A stretch of 64,000 nt of DNA from Bacteroidales bacterium (GCA_017442315.1 JAFRZX010000054.1:62001-126000); one strand, 5' to 3'; positions 7,134 through 16,615 are shown, counted from the stretch's first letter. Numbers and translations: made by a program. The notes: generated by a model not told the origin, from the sequence alone.

Positions 7134-9723
7134 CCTCGATATCACCTGAAGGAATCCATCCCTGACGCCCGTCGGCAAGTTCGACATTATACCATGCCCC
7201 CACTTCATCTATTATCTTAACCTTCGTTCCCTCATGAAGGATGAAAAGGTCCTGCGAAGACTCCGATGACGGAGAACTCTTCACAGATGTTACAGGACGC
7301 ATGACTATGGCGTCATCCACCTTCATATAATCCTGCTTCTGCCATATTGAAAATCCCAAGGCTGCAGCTGCAGCTGCAATCATTAGAACTCCTGTAAAGA
7401 ATCCCGTTCTGCGCCCCGACACAGAAGAGGACAGAATGAACAGAAGAGCCATGGCCATGCCTAGAGCCAGCAATACAAGAAAAGTCACAGCCCACGCATC
7501 AGAATCCATCATATAGCAAAGTTTCCTGACCCATACATTTATAATGAGTTCCGGAACCGGGTCTATCCTGTCCTGAATCAGACTGTTCATGAAATCCAGA
7601 TTATATCTGGCATCTTCATATGACGGATCGGTCTTCAAGGCACGTTCATAATTAAGAATAGCCTCCGGAACGTTCCCAGCCTTGAAATATGCGTTTCCCA
7701 TATTGCTGTACAAGGCAGCTGACTCCAATCCGAGAGCTGATATATCCTCGTATCCCTGAGCCGCATCACTCCACCTTCCTTGAGTATATGCTTCATTTGC
7801 CGAATTCCATAGTGAATCCACATATGCATCCTGCTGAGCAGACGACACACAAGGCACTGAGAAGAAGAAAAGAAGCAACAGAATAGCGTTATTCCTCATA
7901 TTCTTAGTTGATTTCATGGCTGAATCTATGGAAGATATCACATCTATGGCAGCATCATAATGCGCTGACATGGCCGCTAAACCCGATGATGGAGCATATC
8001 TTGCAAATTCACAAGCATCCATCAGACCTGTAAATTCATTGATCTGTTTCATATCTGCCCCTCTAGCCTGCAAAGCCTCTGTAATCCTTTCACGTGAAAG
8101 TTCAGATACCGGCAAGTTAAACTTATCGGAAACGAAGCCAAGAAGTGCCTTATACAGTTCTTCATAAAATGCAGTATAAAGATTCTGATTAAGGAAAGTT
8201 CCGGCCAGCTGAAGACGTTTCATAGCCATCTTTACAGCCTTTCTGTTTTTGGTTCCAACGACATCGGCACGCCTTGCAGCCACTTTACGCAAGATAAACC
8301 AGCATGCCAGAGCCACAAGAATCATGACTGCAATCATGGTGCAGAACAAAGGTTGCCCTATAAAAAAGTATCCTCTTTCCTGAAGGTCCGGCGACTTGAC
8401 GTTGATGAACCGTACATCTGTTCCCAGGTTCTTCACATCTTTTCTTACTGTTCCAGGAATGACGACAGCACCCTCAACTGCATCATTGCCTTTTTCCACG
8501 GTAAGATTCATTGCTTGAGTCTCCAAGGTGACATACTTCTTCGCCGCTACGTCATAATAAGAATATTTAACCGGTTCTATAACGAAACTGCCATGACTGC
8601 GTGGGATGAAAGGATATTCGTAAATGCGGCTTCCTGACATTCCCGTCTTATCCACTTTATCGGAAATCTTGGTGTCATACACCTCGAAATCCGGAGGAAA
8701 ACTTACTTTTGGAGCCTGCAGAAGCGATACATTTCCCTTGCCGCTGACTGTAACAAGCAAGGAAGCAGCCTCATGTGTCTGAAGTTCATCCTTACTGAGT
8801 GCAGCAGTGATTGTAAATGTCCCGACACCTCCTCCGAATGATGCTGGAGCCCCTGCCGGAAGAGGAGAAACATTAACTTTCACAGGATTGGACACGACCT
8901 TTTTCCTAACTGTCCTGTAGTCATCGAAAAAACCGTCAAAAATGCTGGCTCCACCAGCAGAAACCCTGATGTTTACCAGACATACAAGCTCAGCCGGATC
9001 AATGGTTATGGTTCCCTGCTGTTGAGGAATAAGTACAAACTTGCGTAACAGAGCAGAATTGTATATCTGTCCATTGTAGGTTTCACGAGTGAACTCGATA
9101 TTTGAAGGTGCTTCAGTCTCCTGGCTCCAGAATCCGTTGAATGATGGAAAAGAAGCACTCTCAAAGCCTGCGACATTAACCCTCTGGTACAATTTGATTG
9201 TCGCTGTTACAGGCTCTCCAACCACAACATCCCTGCGACTCAAGCTCATTGAGAGGAAAATATCCTCATCGCTGACACCCGTCTGGCCCGACTGCCGACG
9301 TCCGGCCTGTTCCTGACCCTTAGCCGGCTGGGAAGACCTGGATGCCGATACCACTTCGACAGAAGCCGGTGGAGAGTATATTTCCTTACCTTTGACTTTA
9401 GCACTGGCACGGGGCAAAGTGAATTTTCCTACCTTTACCGGCCTCAGCACATATGTATATGTAGTCTGAACTGACTTTGTGCGTTTCCCGTTGATGATCT
9501 GAATGCTCGTAGAATGACCTTGCTGAGGTCCCCACAGCAACTGGAAATCGTCTCCCGGTTCCCATACAAAACCGGAAGGCGAATTTTCCCCATCTATTAT
9601 GAATGTTATGTTGAACTGTTCGTCCTGTGCAACCACATTATGAGTCTCTATCTTGATCTCGTCCTGAGCATATGCGGCCACAAGAAAAATGAGTCCTGAT
9701 ACAATCAATGACAGTCTTTTCAT
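7126..9723 (-). CDS. batD/batE: Fused BatD-BatE aerotolerance protein
   Basis: A single 865-codon frame holds two Bat proteins. Residues 1-602 are BatD: signal peptide, beta-rich periplasmic domains, a transmembrane helix around FFIGQPLFCTMIAVMILVAL, then a cytosolic helical tail. From about 603 a second hydrophobic signal/anchor (NAILLLLFFFSVPCVSSA) leads into a BatE-like part with TPR motifs (about 635-715), two more membrane helices and a C-terminal SH3-like domain ending in [14 protein letters not shown]. In most Bacteroidales these are two genes. In-frame ATGs at 7917 and 7899 would allow internal initiation of a separate BatE. Bat proteins are linked to aerotolerance and envelope stress; the mechanism is unsettled. 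It ends the operon, and its stop overlaps the convergent methyltransferase by 8 bp. Confidence 0.85.
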   Translation of the reverse strand: MKRLSLIVSGLIFLVAAYAQDEIKIETHNVVAQDEQFNITFIIDGENSPSGFVWEPGDDFQLLWGPQQGHSTSIQIINGKRTKSVQTTYTYVLRPVKVGKFTLPRASAKVKGKEIYSPPASVEVVSASRSSQPAKGQEQAGRRQSGQTGVSDEDIFLSMSLSRRDVVVGEPVTATIKLYQRVNVAGFESASFPSFNGFWSQETEAPSNIEFTRETYNGQIYNSALLRKFVLIPQQQGTITIDPAELVCLVNIRVSAGGASIFDGFFDDYRTVRKKVVSNPVKVNVSPLPAGAPASFGGGVGTFTITAALSKDELQTHEAASLLVTVSGKGNVSLLQAPKVSFPPDFEVYDTKISDKVDKTGMSGSRIYEYPFIPRSHGSFVIEPVKYSYYDVAAKKYVTLETQAMNLTVEKGNDAVEGAVVIPGTVRKDVKNLGTDVRFINVKSPDLQERGYFFIGQPLFCTMIAVMILVALACWFILRKVAARRADVVGTKNRKAVKMAMKRLQLAGTFLNQNLYTAFYEELYKALLGFVSDKFNLPVSELSRERITEALQARGADMKQINEFTGLMDACEFARYAPSSGLAAMSAHYDAAIDVISSIDSAMKSTKNMRNNAILLLLFFFSVPCVSSAQQDAYVDSLWNSANEAYTQGRWSDAAQGYEDISALGLESAALYSNMGNAYFKAGNVPEAILNYERALKTDPSYEDARYNLDFMNSLIQDRIDPVPELIINVWVRKLCYMMDSDAWAVTFLVLLALGMAMALLFILSSSVSGRRTGFFTGVLMIAAAAAALGFSIWQKQDYMKVDDAIVMRPVTSVKSSPSSESSQDLFILHEGTKVKIIDEVGAWYNVELADGRQGWIPSGDIEVI

Positions 9724-9736
9724 ATCCTATCCCCCA

Positions 9737-10495
9737 TTACCAATTCTTTTCCTTCTGACGCGACTTAAGCGCCTGCGCCTTTTCTTTATTCACCTTATCC
9801 TGAGTTTCCTTTTCTTTTGCCTGTATAGCCTGCAGGAGCTGCTGGGCAGCCTGAGGTGTTATCTTCGGCTGCTGATCCTGTTGCTGATCGCCTTTATCCT
9901 GCTGATCCTGATTATCCTGCTGATCCTGTTGCCGGTCATTCTGATCCTGATTATCCTGCTGATCCTGATTCTGATCGTTCTGATTCTGCTGATTGTCCTG
10001 CTGATTATCCTGCTGGTCCTGACTCTGATCCTTATTCTGCTGATTCTGGTCCTGCTGATTCTGAAGCATTTTTTTCGCATAGACATAATTTTCCTTGGCA
10101 GCCATATCGGAAGGTTCCAGAAGCAAAGACTGCTCAAAAGCATCCACCGCCCCCTGCCAATCCTTCATACCTATGGCTATATCACCCAGATTATAGTAAT
10201 AATCCGCCGCATAAGACGATGTACTGGCCGATTCCTTGATACGCGCCATTGCTTTCTCAGCCTGCTCCATATCATTCAGACGATACAGAGCACCGGCCAG
10301 ATTGTAATTGGCCGCTACAGAAGCAGAATCCTTGACCAGTGCCTTGCGATAATCAATCTCAGCTTCCCGATATTCTTCCTTACGGAATTCCCTGTTACCT
10401 TTACGGACATCCTTACGGTCTATCTGGGCATACGAATCCACAGATGACACAGATGCCATCAGTGCGATCAGCAATATATATAAATACCTCGACAT
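9737..10495 (-). CDS. batC: BatC, TPR protein with Gln/Asp/Asn-rich tract
   Basis: A 252-residue exported protein: signal peptide ending near SVDSYA, then TPR repeats (about residues 25-135) that include YNLAGALYRLNDMEQAEKA and YYNLGDIAIGMKDW, then a striking low-complexity tract of Q, D and N (about 145-209), and a charged helical C-terminus. TPR domains mediate protein contacts, probably with the VWA proteins BatA and BatB encoded upstream. The ATG at 10495 is preferred; a GTG reading at 10510 adds five residues before the signal peptide. It sits between batB and the batD/E fusion. The acidic/glutamine tract may be a flexible spacer. Confidence 0.88.
   Translation of the reverse strand: MSRYLYILLIALMASVSSVDSYAQIDRKDVRKGNREFRKEEYREAEIDYRKALVKDSASVAANYNLAGALYRLNDMEQAEKAMARIKESASTSSYAADYYYNLGDIAIGMKDWQGAVDAFEQSLLLEPSDMAAKENYVYAKKMLQNQQDQNQQNKDQSQDQQDNQQDNQQNQNDQNQDQQDNQDQNDRQQDQQDNQDQQDKGDQQQDQQPKITPQAAQQLLQAIQAKEKETQDKVNKEKAQALKSRQKEKNW
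9869..10063 (-). repeat. Low-complexity CAG/CAR-GAY tract encoding poly-Q/D/N in batC
   Basis: About 195 bp made almost only of Gln, Asp and Asn codons in short repeated words such as QQDQ and DNQQ. It is imperfect and fully in frame. Such tracts can change length by slippage. Confidence 0.85.
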
Positions 10496-10545
10496 AACTT
10501 TTACAAACACCTCAACACAATTTTTTCTTTACACATCAACACCTG

Positions 10546-11550
10546 CTACCTTCTGAACAGATGACGCCTTGACCGACGGTCACCGACGAGAATCTCCAGA
10601 ACAAAAAAGAATAAAGAGATGGCTAAGAAATACATGAACTGTTCATCATATTCTTCAAATACGATGGAACTGTATTTCTCATCCTCCATCTTACGTATGT
10701 CGTCAATGATAGGGTTAAGACCGAATTCACTGTTGCCGGCACGTACATAAAGTCCGTTTCCAGCTTCCGCGACATCCTGCAGTACAGTCTCATCCAATCT
10801 TGTGACCACGATATTGCCTTCTTTGTCCTTCAGCAATCCTCCATCCATAGGGATCGGCTTTCCTTCCGGAGCGCCTACTCCGATGGTGAACACACGCACG
10901 CCCATTTCCGCAGCCTGCTTTGCCACCGCCACCGGATCATCCTCATGATTTTCTCCATCAGTTATCACTATTATTGCACGGCTCTTTTCGCTCTGGGCAC
11001 TGAAACTTCTCATCGCCGTATTTATAGCCTCTCCTATCGCAGTTCCTTGAACAGGTACCGATTCTGTAGAGATGGAACTCAGAAACATCTTGGCAGACAC
11101 ATAATCAGTTGTAACCGGGAGCTGCACAAATGAGTTACCCGCAAACACTATCAATCCTATGCGGTCCTCCCTCAATTTATCAACCAGTCTCGAAATGGCC
11201 AGCTTCGCCCGTTCCAGCCTGTTTGGAGAGTAATCTTCAGCCAACATGGAGTTGGACACGTCCAGCACTATCATTATCTCTGCTCCTTTGGTCTGATGCT
11301 CTTTCAGCTTGGCACCTATCTGAGGCCTGGACAAGCCTATCACAAAGAAGAAGAATCCTATAGAGAACAATGCTAGTCTTACCCACGCCTTAGCCTCAGT
11401 GTATGACGGCATCAGCTGACGCACAAGCACTTCATCACCAAACTTTCTGATACGCCTTTTCCTCAATTTGAGGACAATGGCAAAAATCAAAAAGAAGACA
11501 GGTATCAGCACCAGTAGAAGAAGATATCGTGCAGATGCAAAATGTATCAT
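10546..11550 (-). CDS. batB: BatB, von Willebrand factor A membrane protein
   Basis: A 334-residue inner-membrane protein with helices at about 9-28 and 57-73, a VWA domain, and a C-terminal helix near 308-325. The metal-binding MIDAS DxSxS is intact at 97-101 (DVSNS), with the later TDGENHED segment completing the site. The ATG overlaps the batA stop by 4 bp (11547-11550). With BatA it is thought to form a membrane complex in the bat system, which is supported by MoxR-type chaperone ATPases encoded at the head of the same operon. Paralogy with BatA is evident, including identical MIDAS positions. Confidence 0.92.
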   Translation of the reverse strand: MIHFASARYLLLLVLIPVFFLIFAIVLKLRKRRIRKFGDEVLVRQLMPSYTEAKAWVRLALFSIGFFFFVIGLSRPQIGAKLKEHQTKGAEIMIVLDVSNSMLAEDYSPNRLERAKLAISRLVDKLREDRIGLIVFAGNSFVQLPVTTDYVSAKMFLSSISTESVPVQGTAIGEAINTAMRSFSAQSEKSRAIIVITDGENHEDDPVAVAKQAAEMGVRVFTIGVGAPEGKPIPMDGGLLKDKEGNIVVTRLDETVLQDVAEAGNGLYVRAGNSEFGLNPIIDDIRKMEDEKYSSIVFEEYDEQFMYFLAISLFFFVLEILVGDRRSRRHLFRR

Positions 11551-12536
11551 GGCAACCTCCTTATTACAAACCAGTTAAGTATCAGTTCCAGCAACAGGGC
11601 GAGTAATGCCAGCAATGCATAGCCAGCAAAGAGTTCCTTATAGACAGGAAAACTGTCTATCGTTGTGCGTGCCTTCTCCATCCTGTTGATCTCACTGTAG
11701 ATCTGCGCAAGTTTAGTATTGTCCACAGCTCTGAAATATTTCCCACCGGTAGCCTCAGCTATTTCAGAAAGAAGTTTCTCATCTATCTCGACCTTTACCT
11801 GCTGCACTTCAACACCCCATGGAGTCATCACAGGGTATGGAGCCATTCCCTCTTTTCCGACACCTATGGTATAGACACGCACGCCATATGTCTTCGCTAT
11901 CTCCGCTGCCATCTGAGGGGATATTTCACCTCTGTTGTTTACACCATCAGTGAGAAGTATCACCACCCTGCTTTTCGCATCCGAATCCTTCATTCTTGCA
12001 ACAGCGGTAGCAAGGCCGTTCCCTATCGCTGTTCCATCCTCTATGAGATCTGTCTGAACCTCCTTCATCAGATTGATCAGAGTAGCTCTGTCTGTCGTAA
12101 GCGGACACTGAGTGAAGCTTTCTCCGGCAAAGACAACTATGCCCATCCTGTCAGTAGGACGCTGGGATATGAATTCGATAGCAATATCCTTGGAAGCACT
12201 GATGCGGTCTGGAACAAGGTCTCTTGCCAGCATACTTGTGGACACATCCATCACCAGCATGATATCAATACCTTCCGTATCGGTCTTTTCCATCTTCTCC
12301 GACGTCCTTGGGCGGGATATGGCAATGATTATCAATGATAAGGCACAAATCCTCAACATGTATGGCACATGTCGGAAGAATGACATGAAAGTACGTCCTC
12401 CGACTGTCCATGGAACAGATGTGGACACCCTCATATGAGGATGTCTCTGAGCCAGTTCAAGATATATATAATGTAATACCAGAAGAGCCGGTATCACCAG
12501 AAGCCAAAGCAGTTTCGGATACTCAAAATACATCAT
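11547..12536 (-). CDS. batA: BatA, von Willebrand factor A membrane protein
   Basis: A 329-residue protein with two N-terminal membrane helices (about 9-27 and 57-74), a VWA domain with MIDAS DVSTS at 97-101 and TDGVNNRG, and a C-terminal helix near 305-325. It is a paralogue of BatB. Its first ATG overlaps the stop of the preceding operon gene by 4 bp. The family is linked to oxygen tolerance and virulence in Bacteroides and related bacteria. Biochemical function is unproven. Confidence 0.92.
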   Translation of the reverse strand: MMYFEYPKLLWLLVIPALLVLHYIYLELAQRHPHMRVSTSVPWTVGGRTFMSFFRHVPYMLRICALSLIIIAISRPRTSEKMEKTDTEGIDIMLVMDVSTSMLARDLVPDRISASKDIAIEFISQRPTDRMGIVVFAGESFTQCPLTTDRATLINLMKEVQTDLIEDGTAIGNGLATAVARMKDSDAKSRVVILLTDGVNNRGEISPQMAAEIAKTYGVRVYTIGVGKEGMAPYPVMTPWGVEVQQVKVEIDEKLLSEIAEATGGKYFRAVDNTKLAQIYSEINRMEKARTTIDSFPVYKELFAGYALLALLALLLELILNWFVIRRLP

Positions 12537-13543
12537 TCACCTCCTTGATTTTCCTTTTCATCCTCATCTGCAGCAATATCCGCCTGGTATGTCGATGTAA
12601 CAAAACGTACAGCGAGGGGCAAAGCACCGGCATTCTCATCCTCGGAAGCCACAAACTTGGCAAACTTTACGAAATCAGCCCTTTCAAAGAGTTCACGCAG
12701 TTCCTTCTGCAACTCCTCAGGTACATCATAATCCTTAATACCTGCAAATATCTCCGCAGTTGTCATCTCCATTGCACCTATCCCATACCGTGCGGCAATA
12801 TATTCACGAAGAGTATCGGTCACACCAGTATAAAATGCCTTCTGCTTTTCCGGAGCCCACATCTTGTTGCCGCGGTATCCGTCCAGCTTCCGCAAAGCCA
12901 CTATATGAGGAGGATCCTTATGGGCATATGCCGGATCATGCCGGCGTCTGTAGCGGATCAGCAGCCAGACAGCCAGCCATATGAGAGCCACAGATGCAAG
13001 TCCTGCCGCCACCCAAGGAATAACTTCCCTGAATGTAACCGGATATCTTATCTGTTCCTTTATATCATGAACGACAAAAGTCGCTGTATCCACAGGCATA
13101 GTCTTGACTTCAAGTCTTTTTGAGTCAAATATAAGGGTGTCGACGACACCATCCGCGGATACTCTCTGTACTGCAAGCGGCGGAAGCATATAGATGCCTT
13201 CATCAAAAGACGTTATCACGACTCCTCCTTTGAGATCCATAAGCGCCGGACCACCTTTCTTCTGCCGTGTCACCTTGACCGTATCCATTACCCATGGCCC
13301 GACAACACGTATGTTCGTCATCAGAGTATCTTTAAGCTGCGGAAAGGCAAACAACGTCCCCTCTTCCACACCAGAAAGATCAAACCCGTAGAATATCTGA
13401 TCTGCTATGAGGACCGAATCCCTTTCCTGCAACGGCTGCAGGTATGCTCCATTCATCTGCACCACGGTACCCTTACCTCCATCATATCCGGAAGCAACAG
13501 CCGAAAGTGTAGACAAAATTATGTATATAAATACATTACGCAT
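12533..13543 (-). CDS. Bat-operon membrane protein of unknown function
   Basis: A 336-residue protein conserved in position between the DUF58 gene and batA in Bacteroidota. It has a signal peptide (1-18), a beta-rich periplasmic domain to about residue 170, one membrane helix near 175-195 (VIPWVAAGLASVALIWLAVW), and a cytosolic helical domain that includes YTGVTDTLREYIAARYGI. That C-terminal pattern resembles the DUF4381-type proteins found next to VWA/MoxR modules elsewhere. It is tightly packed: 4 bp after the DUF58 gene and overlapping batA by 4 bp. A structural role in the Bat complex is inferred from context only. Confidence 0.8.
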   Translation of the reverse strand: MRNVFIYIILSTLSAVASGYDGGKGTVVQMNGAYLQPLQERDSVLIADQIFYGFDLSGVEEGTLFAFPQLKDTLMTNIRVVGPWVMDTVKVTRQKKGGPALMDLKGGVVITSFDEGIYMLPPLAVQRVSADGVVDTLIFDSKRLEVKTMPVDTATFVVHDIKEQIRYPVTFREVIPWVAAGLASVALIWLAVWLLIRYRRRHDPAYAHKDPPHIVALRKLDGYRGNKMWAPEKQKAFYTGVTDTLREYIAARYGIGAMEMTTAEIFAGIKDYDVPEELQKELRELFERADFVKFAKFVASEDENAGALPLAVRFVTSTYQADIAADEDEKENQGGE

Positions 13544-13547
13544 ATAT

Positions 13548-14441
13548 TCATCTGTTTTTAAACAATGTCATCAGTCCTTTGACATAATCGTCATTGACTG
13601 CGATGCTCACCTTATCCACATTATATCTCATGAAAAGCCGCGACGAAGCCTGCTCCATGTCATGGAACCACTTCTCATACGTCTGTCTCATCCTCCTGTC
13701 AGAAGTATCCACCCATGCAGCCTCGCCTGTCTCAGAGTCCTTCACATGTATCAGTCCCACATCCGGGAGACTTCTCTCACGAGGGTCATACACCTCGATA
13801 ACTGACAAATCATGCCTGTTTACAGCTACCTTCAGTGCCTCCTCATACCTCGGAGTACCATCTTTGTTGACATCAATCATATCCGACAGAAGAAATGCCG
13901 TACATTTTTTCTTGATTGCATTGGTCAGATACCTCAGAGCTTCAGAAATATCCGTGCCGTCTGTCGTAGGCTCAAACTCGATTATCTCCCTGATTATATG
14001 AAGAAGATGACTGCGTCCCTTCTTTGGGGGAATGAACTTTTCCACCTTCTCACTGAAGAACAAGGCTCCCACCTTATCATTGTTGATTATTGCTGAGAAT
14101 GAAAGTACTGCTGCGATTTCTGCCAGAATATCCTTTCTGTTTCCGCCAGCCGTACCGAACAGCCTCGAACGGCTGACATCCACAAGAAGTACAACCGTAA
14201 GTTCCCTCTCCTCCTCGAAGACCTTGACATACGGGCTTCGCAGACGTGCAGTTACGTTCCAGTCCATATTACGGACATCATCACCATACTGATATTCACG
14301 CACTTCACTGAATGCCATTCCGCGCCCCTTGAAGGCAGAATGATATTCTCCGGCAAATATCTGATGGGACAAAGCCCTGGTCTTGATCTCTATCTTTCGC
14401 ACCTTCTTCAGAAGGTCGTTTGCTGACAAATTACTATTCAT
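13548..14441 (-). CDS. DUF58 domain protein of the bat operon
   Basis: A 297-residue soluble protein starting MNSNLSANDLLKKV. The DUF58 signature GEYHSAFKGRGMAFSEVREY and the DDVRNMDWNVTAR stretch are clear, followed by a VWA-like half with LVDVSRS and LLSDM. DUF58 proteins accompany MoxR ATPases and VWA proteins. ATG 14441 is chosen; a longer TTG-start reading to 14483 adds 14 residues not expected for the family. A 111-bp gap separates it from moxR upstream, the largest in the operon; I see no clear promoter or terminator in that gap. Confidence 0.92.
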   Translation of the reverse strand: MNSNLSANDLLKKVRKIEIKTRALSHQIFAGEYHSAFKGRGMAFSEVREYQYGDDVRNMDWNVTARLRSPYVKVFEEERELTVVLLVDVSRSRLFGTAGGNRKDILAEIAAVLSFSAIINNDKVGALFFSEKVEKFIPPKKGRSHLLHIIREIIEFEPTTDGTDISEALRYLTNAIKKKCTAFLLSDMIDVNKDGTPRYEEALKVAVNRHDLSVIEVYDPRERSLPDVGLIHVKDSETGEAAWVDTSDRRMRQTYEKWFHDMEQASSRLFMRYNVDKVSIAVNDDYVKGLMTLFKNR

Positions 14442-14552
14442 ACATTTTTCTAGATTCCTCGACTTGCATGGAATGACAGCCAATACGATTGAACGGAAGG
14501 AATGGAGAATTCCTGTTATGGATTAATTTTCAGATAAAATTTCAAACAGTTT

Positions 14553-15545
14553 CTAAGGTACCTCCACTGCATTGATGATTTCTGCTATTATCTGATCCGT
14601 AGTCATATTCTCCGCCTCTGCCTCATACGTGAGTCCGATACGGTGGCGCAACACCTCATAGCATACCGCCCTCACATCCTCCGGAATAACATACCCTCTC
14701 CTCTTTATGAATGCATAAGCCTTTGATGCCATGGCAAGAGAAATGCTGGCACGCGGAGACGCTCCATATGAAATGAAGCCTGCAATGCGGTCCAGACCAT
14801 ACTCCTTAGGAGTACGCGTAGCATATACTATATCCACGATATACCTTTCTATCTTCTCATCCATATACACATCCCTGACCACTTCACGCGCCCTTACTAT
14901 ATCCTCTGGCTTAAGGACCGGTTGTACCTTAGGAAACTCTCCTGCATTATTCATGCGGACAATCTGACGTTCTTCATCCTTCTTCGGATAAGAAACCACA
15001 ACCTTCAGCATGAAACGGTCCAGCTGGGCCTCCGGAAGAGGATAGGTTCCTTCCTGCTCAATAGGGTTCTGGGTTGCCATGACAAGGAACGGTTCAGGAA
15101 GCCTGAATGTTTCATCTCCGATAGTCACCTGACGTTCCTGCATAGCCTCAAGAAGGGCGGACTGCACTTTTGCAGGTGAACGGTTGATCTCATCGGCCAA
15201 TACAAAATTAGCGAACACCGGACCCTTCTTTATCTGGAACTGCTCTGTCTTCTGAGAATATATCAGAGTTCCGAGCAAATCGGCAGGAAGAAGATCCGGC
15301 GTAAACTGAATACGGCTGAACTTTGAATCCACCGCCTGAGACAATGTATTGATAGCCAATGTCTTCGCCAAACCAGGCACACCTTCAAGCAGTATATGCC
15401 CATTGGCAAGAAGTCCGATGAGAAGATTCTCCACAAGATGCTTCTGTCCGACAATCACCTTGTTCATTTCCATCGTCAGAATGTCAACGAAAGAACTTTC
15501 TCTCTGAATCCGTTCATTCAATTCTTTAATGTTTATGCTCTCCAT
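14553..15545 (-). CDS. moxR: MoxR-type AAA+ ATPase
   Basis: A 330-residue AAA+ chaperone-like ATPase. Walker A is GVPGLAKT (55-62). Walker B and the following sensor region read LADEINRSPAKVQSALLEAMQE. The ATQNP sensor-1 motif and EAQLDRFMLK are also present. MoxR proteins are thought to assemble or activate VWA-domain partners, here BatA and BatB encoded downstream. It heads the bat operon. A TATCTTTG box lies at 15583-15590. Length and motifs are normal. Confidence 0.95.
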   Translation of the reverse strand: MESINIKELNERIQRESSFVDILTMEMNKVIVGQKHLVENLLIGLLANGHILLEGVPGLAKTLAINTLSQAVDSKFSRIQFTPDLLPADLLGTLIYSQKTEQFQIKKGPVFANFVLADEINRSPAKVQSALLEAMQERQVTIGDETFRLPEPFLVMATQNPIEQEGTYPLPEAQLDRFMLKVVVSYPKKDEERQIVRMNNAGEFPKVQPVLKPEDIVRAREVVRDVYMDEKIERYIVDIVYATRTPKEYGLDRIAGFISYGASPRASISLAMASKAYAFIKRRGYVIPEDVRAVCYEVLRHRIGLTYEAEAENMTTDQIIAEIINAVEVP

Positions 15546-15582
15546 AAATATGATTTTTGATATTTTTGCATTTTCAAACCGA

Positions 15583-15590
15583 CAAAGATA
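15583..15590 (-). promoter_or_regulatory. Putative -7 box for the moxR-bat operon
   Basis: TATCTTTG on the minus strand is a good TAnnTTTG match, 38 bp before the moxR ATG. No exact -33 TTTG is visible. The rest of 15546-15735, the largest intergenic stretch in the window, is AT-rich, and I see no clear box for truA in it. Confidence 0.55.
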
Positions 15591-15735
15591 CTCATTTTAA
15601 TGGAACGACACATATGTTAACCGCCCACGATTGCCTTGAACACACTTTAAAAAACTATGTAAATATTCAAACATATATATCATCAACCTATAAAATCAAT
15701 TCCGACCAAACGGAACAACAGTAAAAAGTAACAAT

Positions 15736-16518
15736 ATGCGATATAAGATCAGGCTATCATACAACGGCGGCACATTCTGCGGCTGGCAGATCCAGAACAA
15801 CGCCGAGACAGTTCAGGGAGCCATCGAAAAAGCACTCAGGACACTGACAGGAACTGATATCCATGTCACCGGAGCAGGACGCACAGACACATATGTCAAT
15901 GCGATAAACTATATTGCGCATTGTGACATTCCTGACAACATCAGCATAAAAGCGGAGCTTTTTTGCTACAAATTAAATGCCATTCTGCCGCGCGAAATAT
16001 CCATACATGAAATTTCCGAATGTTCTGAAGATTTTCACGCCAGATACGATGCCCGCAGCCGCGAATACTGCTACTTCATTCACTTCACAAAAGACCCTTT
16101 CTGCGAAAACTTCTCTTACCGGATGCGCCACAATCTTGACATGGATGCGATGAACCAAGCCGCCAGACATCTGCTCGGAGAACACGATTTCAGCTGCTTT
16201 GAAAAAACCGGAGGGAACAACAGCACCTCGATATGCTGCATAAGCGAAGCATACTGGAGCGCCTACAAGCCATCCCATGCTGAGCTTATGGGCGCACAAT
16301 GCCGACACGGAGACTATATCGTATTCCGGATAAAGGCCAACCGCTTCCTCCGCAATATGGTCAGGGCTATAGTCGGATCCCTCATAGAAGTCGGAATGGG
16401 GAAAAAAGATCCTGCATGGATTGCCGACCTCATTGCAGAAGGCACACGTTCAGACGCAGGCACATCCGTACCGGGCAAAGCTCTTTTCTTCTGCGGAGCA
16501 TCATATGATCATGAATGA
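15736..16518 (+). CDS. truA: tRNA pseudouridine synthase A
   Basis: Makes pseudouridine at positions 38-40 of the tRNA anticodon stem-loop. The 260-residue length is normal. The catalytic aspartate is Asp51 in GAGRTD. YNGGTFCGWQ near the N-terminus and GDYIVFRIKANRFLRNMVR late in the protein are typical. The motif usually continues GRTDxGVHA, but here reads GRTDTYVNA, so the conserved Gly and His after the catalytic Asp are replaced by Tyr and Asn. The Asp itself and the fold signatures are intact, so I still call it functional. Confidence 0.92.
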   Translation: MRYKIRLSYNGGTFCGWQIQNNAETVQGAIEKALRTLTGTDIHVTGAGRTDTYVNAINYIAHCDIPDNISIKAELFCYKLNAILPREISIHEISECSEDFHARYDARSREYCYFIHFTKDPFCENFSYRMRHNLDMDAMNQAARHLLGEHDFSCFEKTGGNNSTSICCISEAYWSAYKPSHAELMGAQCRHGDYIVFRIKANRFLRNMVRAIVGSLIEVGMGKKDPAWIADLIAEGTRSDAGTSVPGKALFFCGASYDHE

Positions 16519-16549
16519 AAATAAATTTTAAAATTCCCTTTTTTATAGC

Positions 16550-16557
16550 TACTTTTG
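16550..16557 (+). promoter_or_regulatory. Putative -7 box for the exbB-exbD-tonB operon
   Basis: TACTTTTG fits TAnnTTTG, 58 bp upstream of the ExbB ATG. Confidence 0.45.
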
Positions 16558-16615
16558 CACGATTGTGCACATGCCTGAACGATAAGGCTGATTGAATATT
16601 AAAACATGCTAAACT

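Noticed and set aside
9689..10447. Long rightward frame opposite batC, encoding a very hydrophobic Leu/Ile-rich protein that could be taken for a membrane protein.
   Set aside because: It is the antisense of the Q/D/N codon tract, which reads as Leu/Ile codons in reverse; batC is clearly the real gene.
15546..15735. Largest intergenic stretch examined for a tRNA, riboswitch or small RNA.
   Set aside because: It is AT-rich with a -7 box for moxR only; no cloverleaf or conserved aptamer pattern is recognisable by eye.
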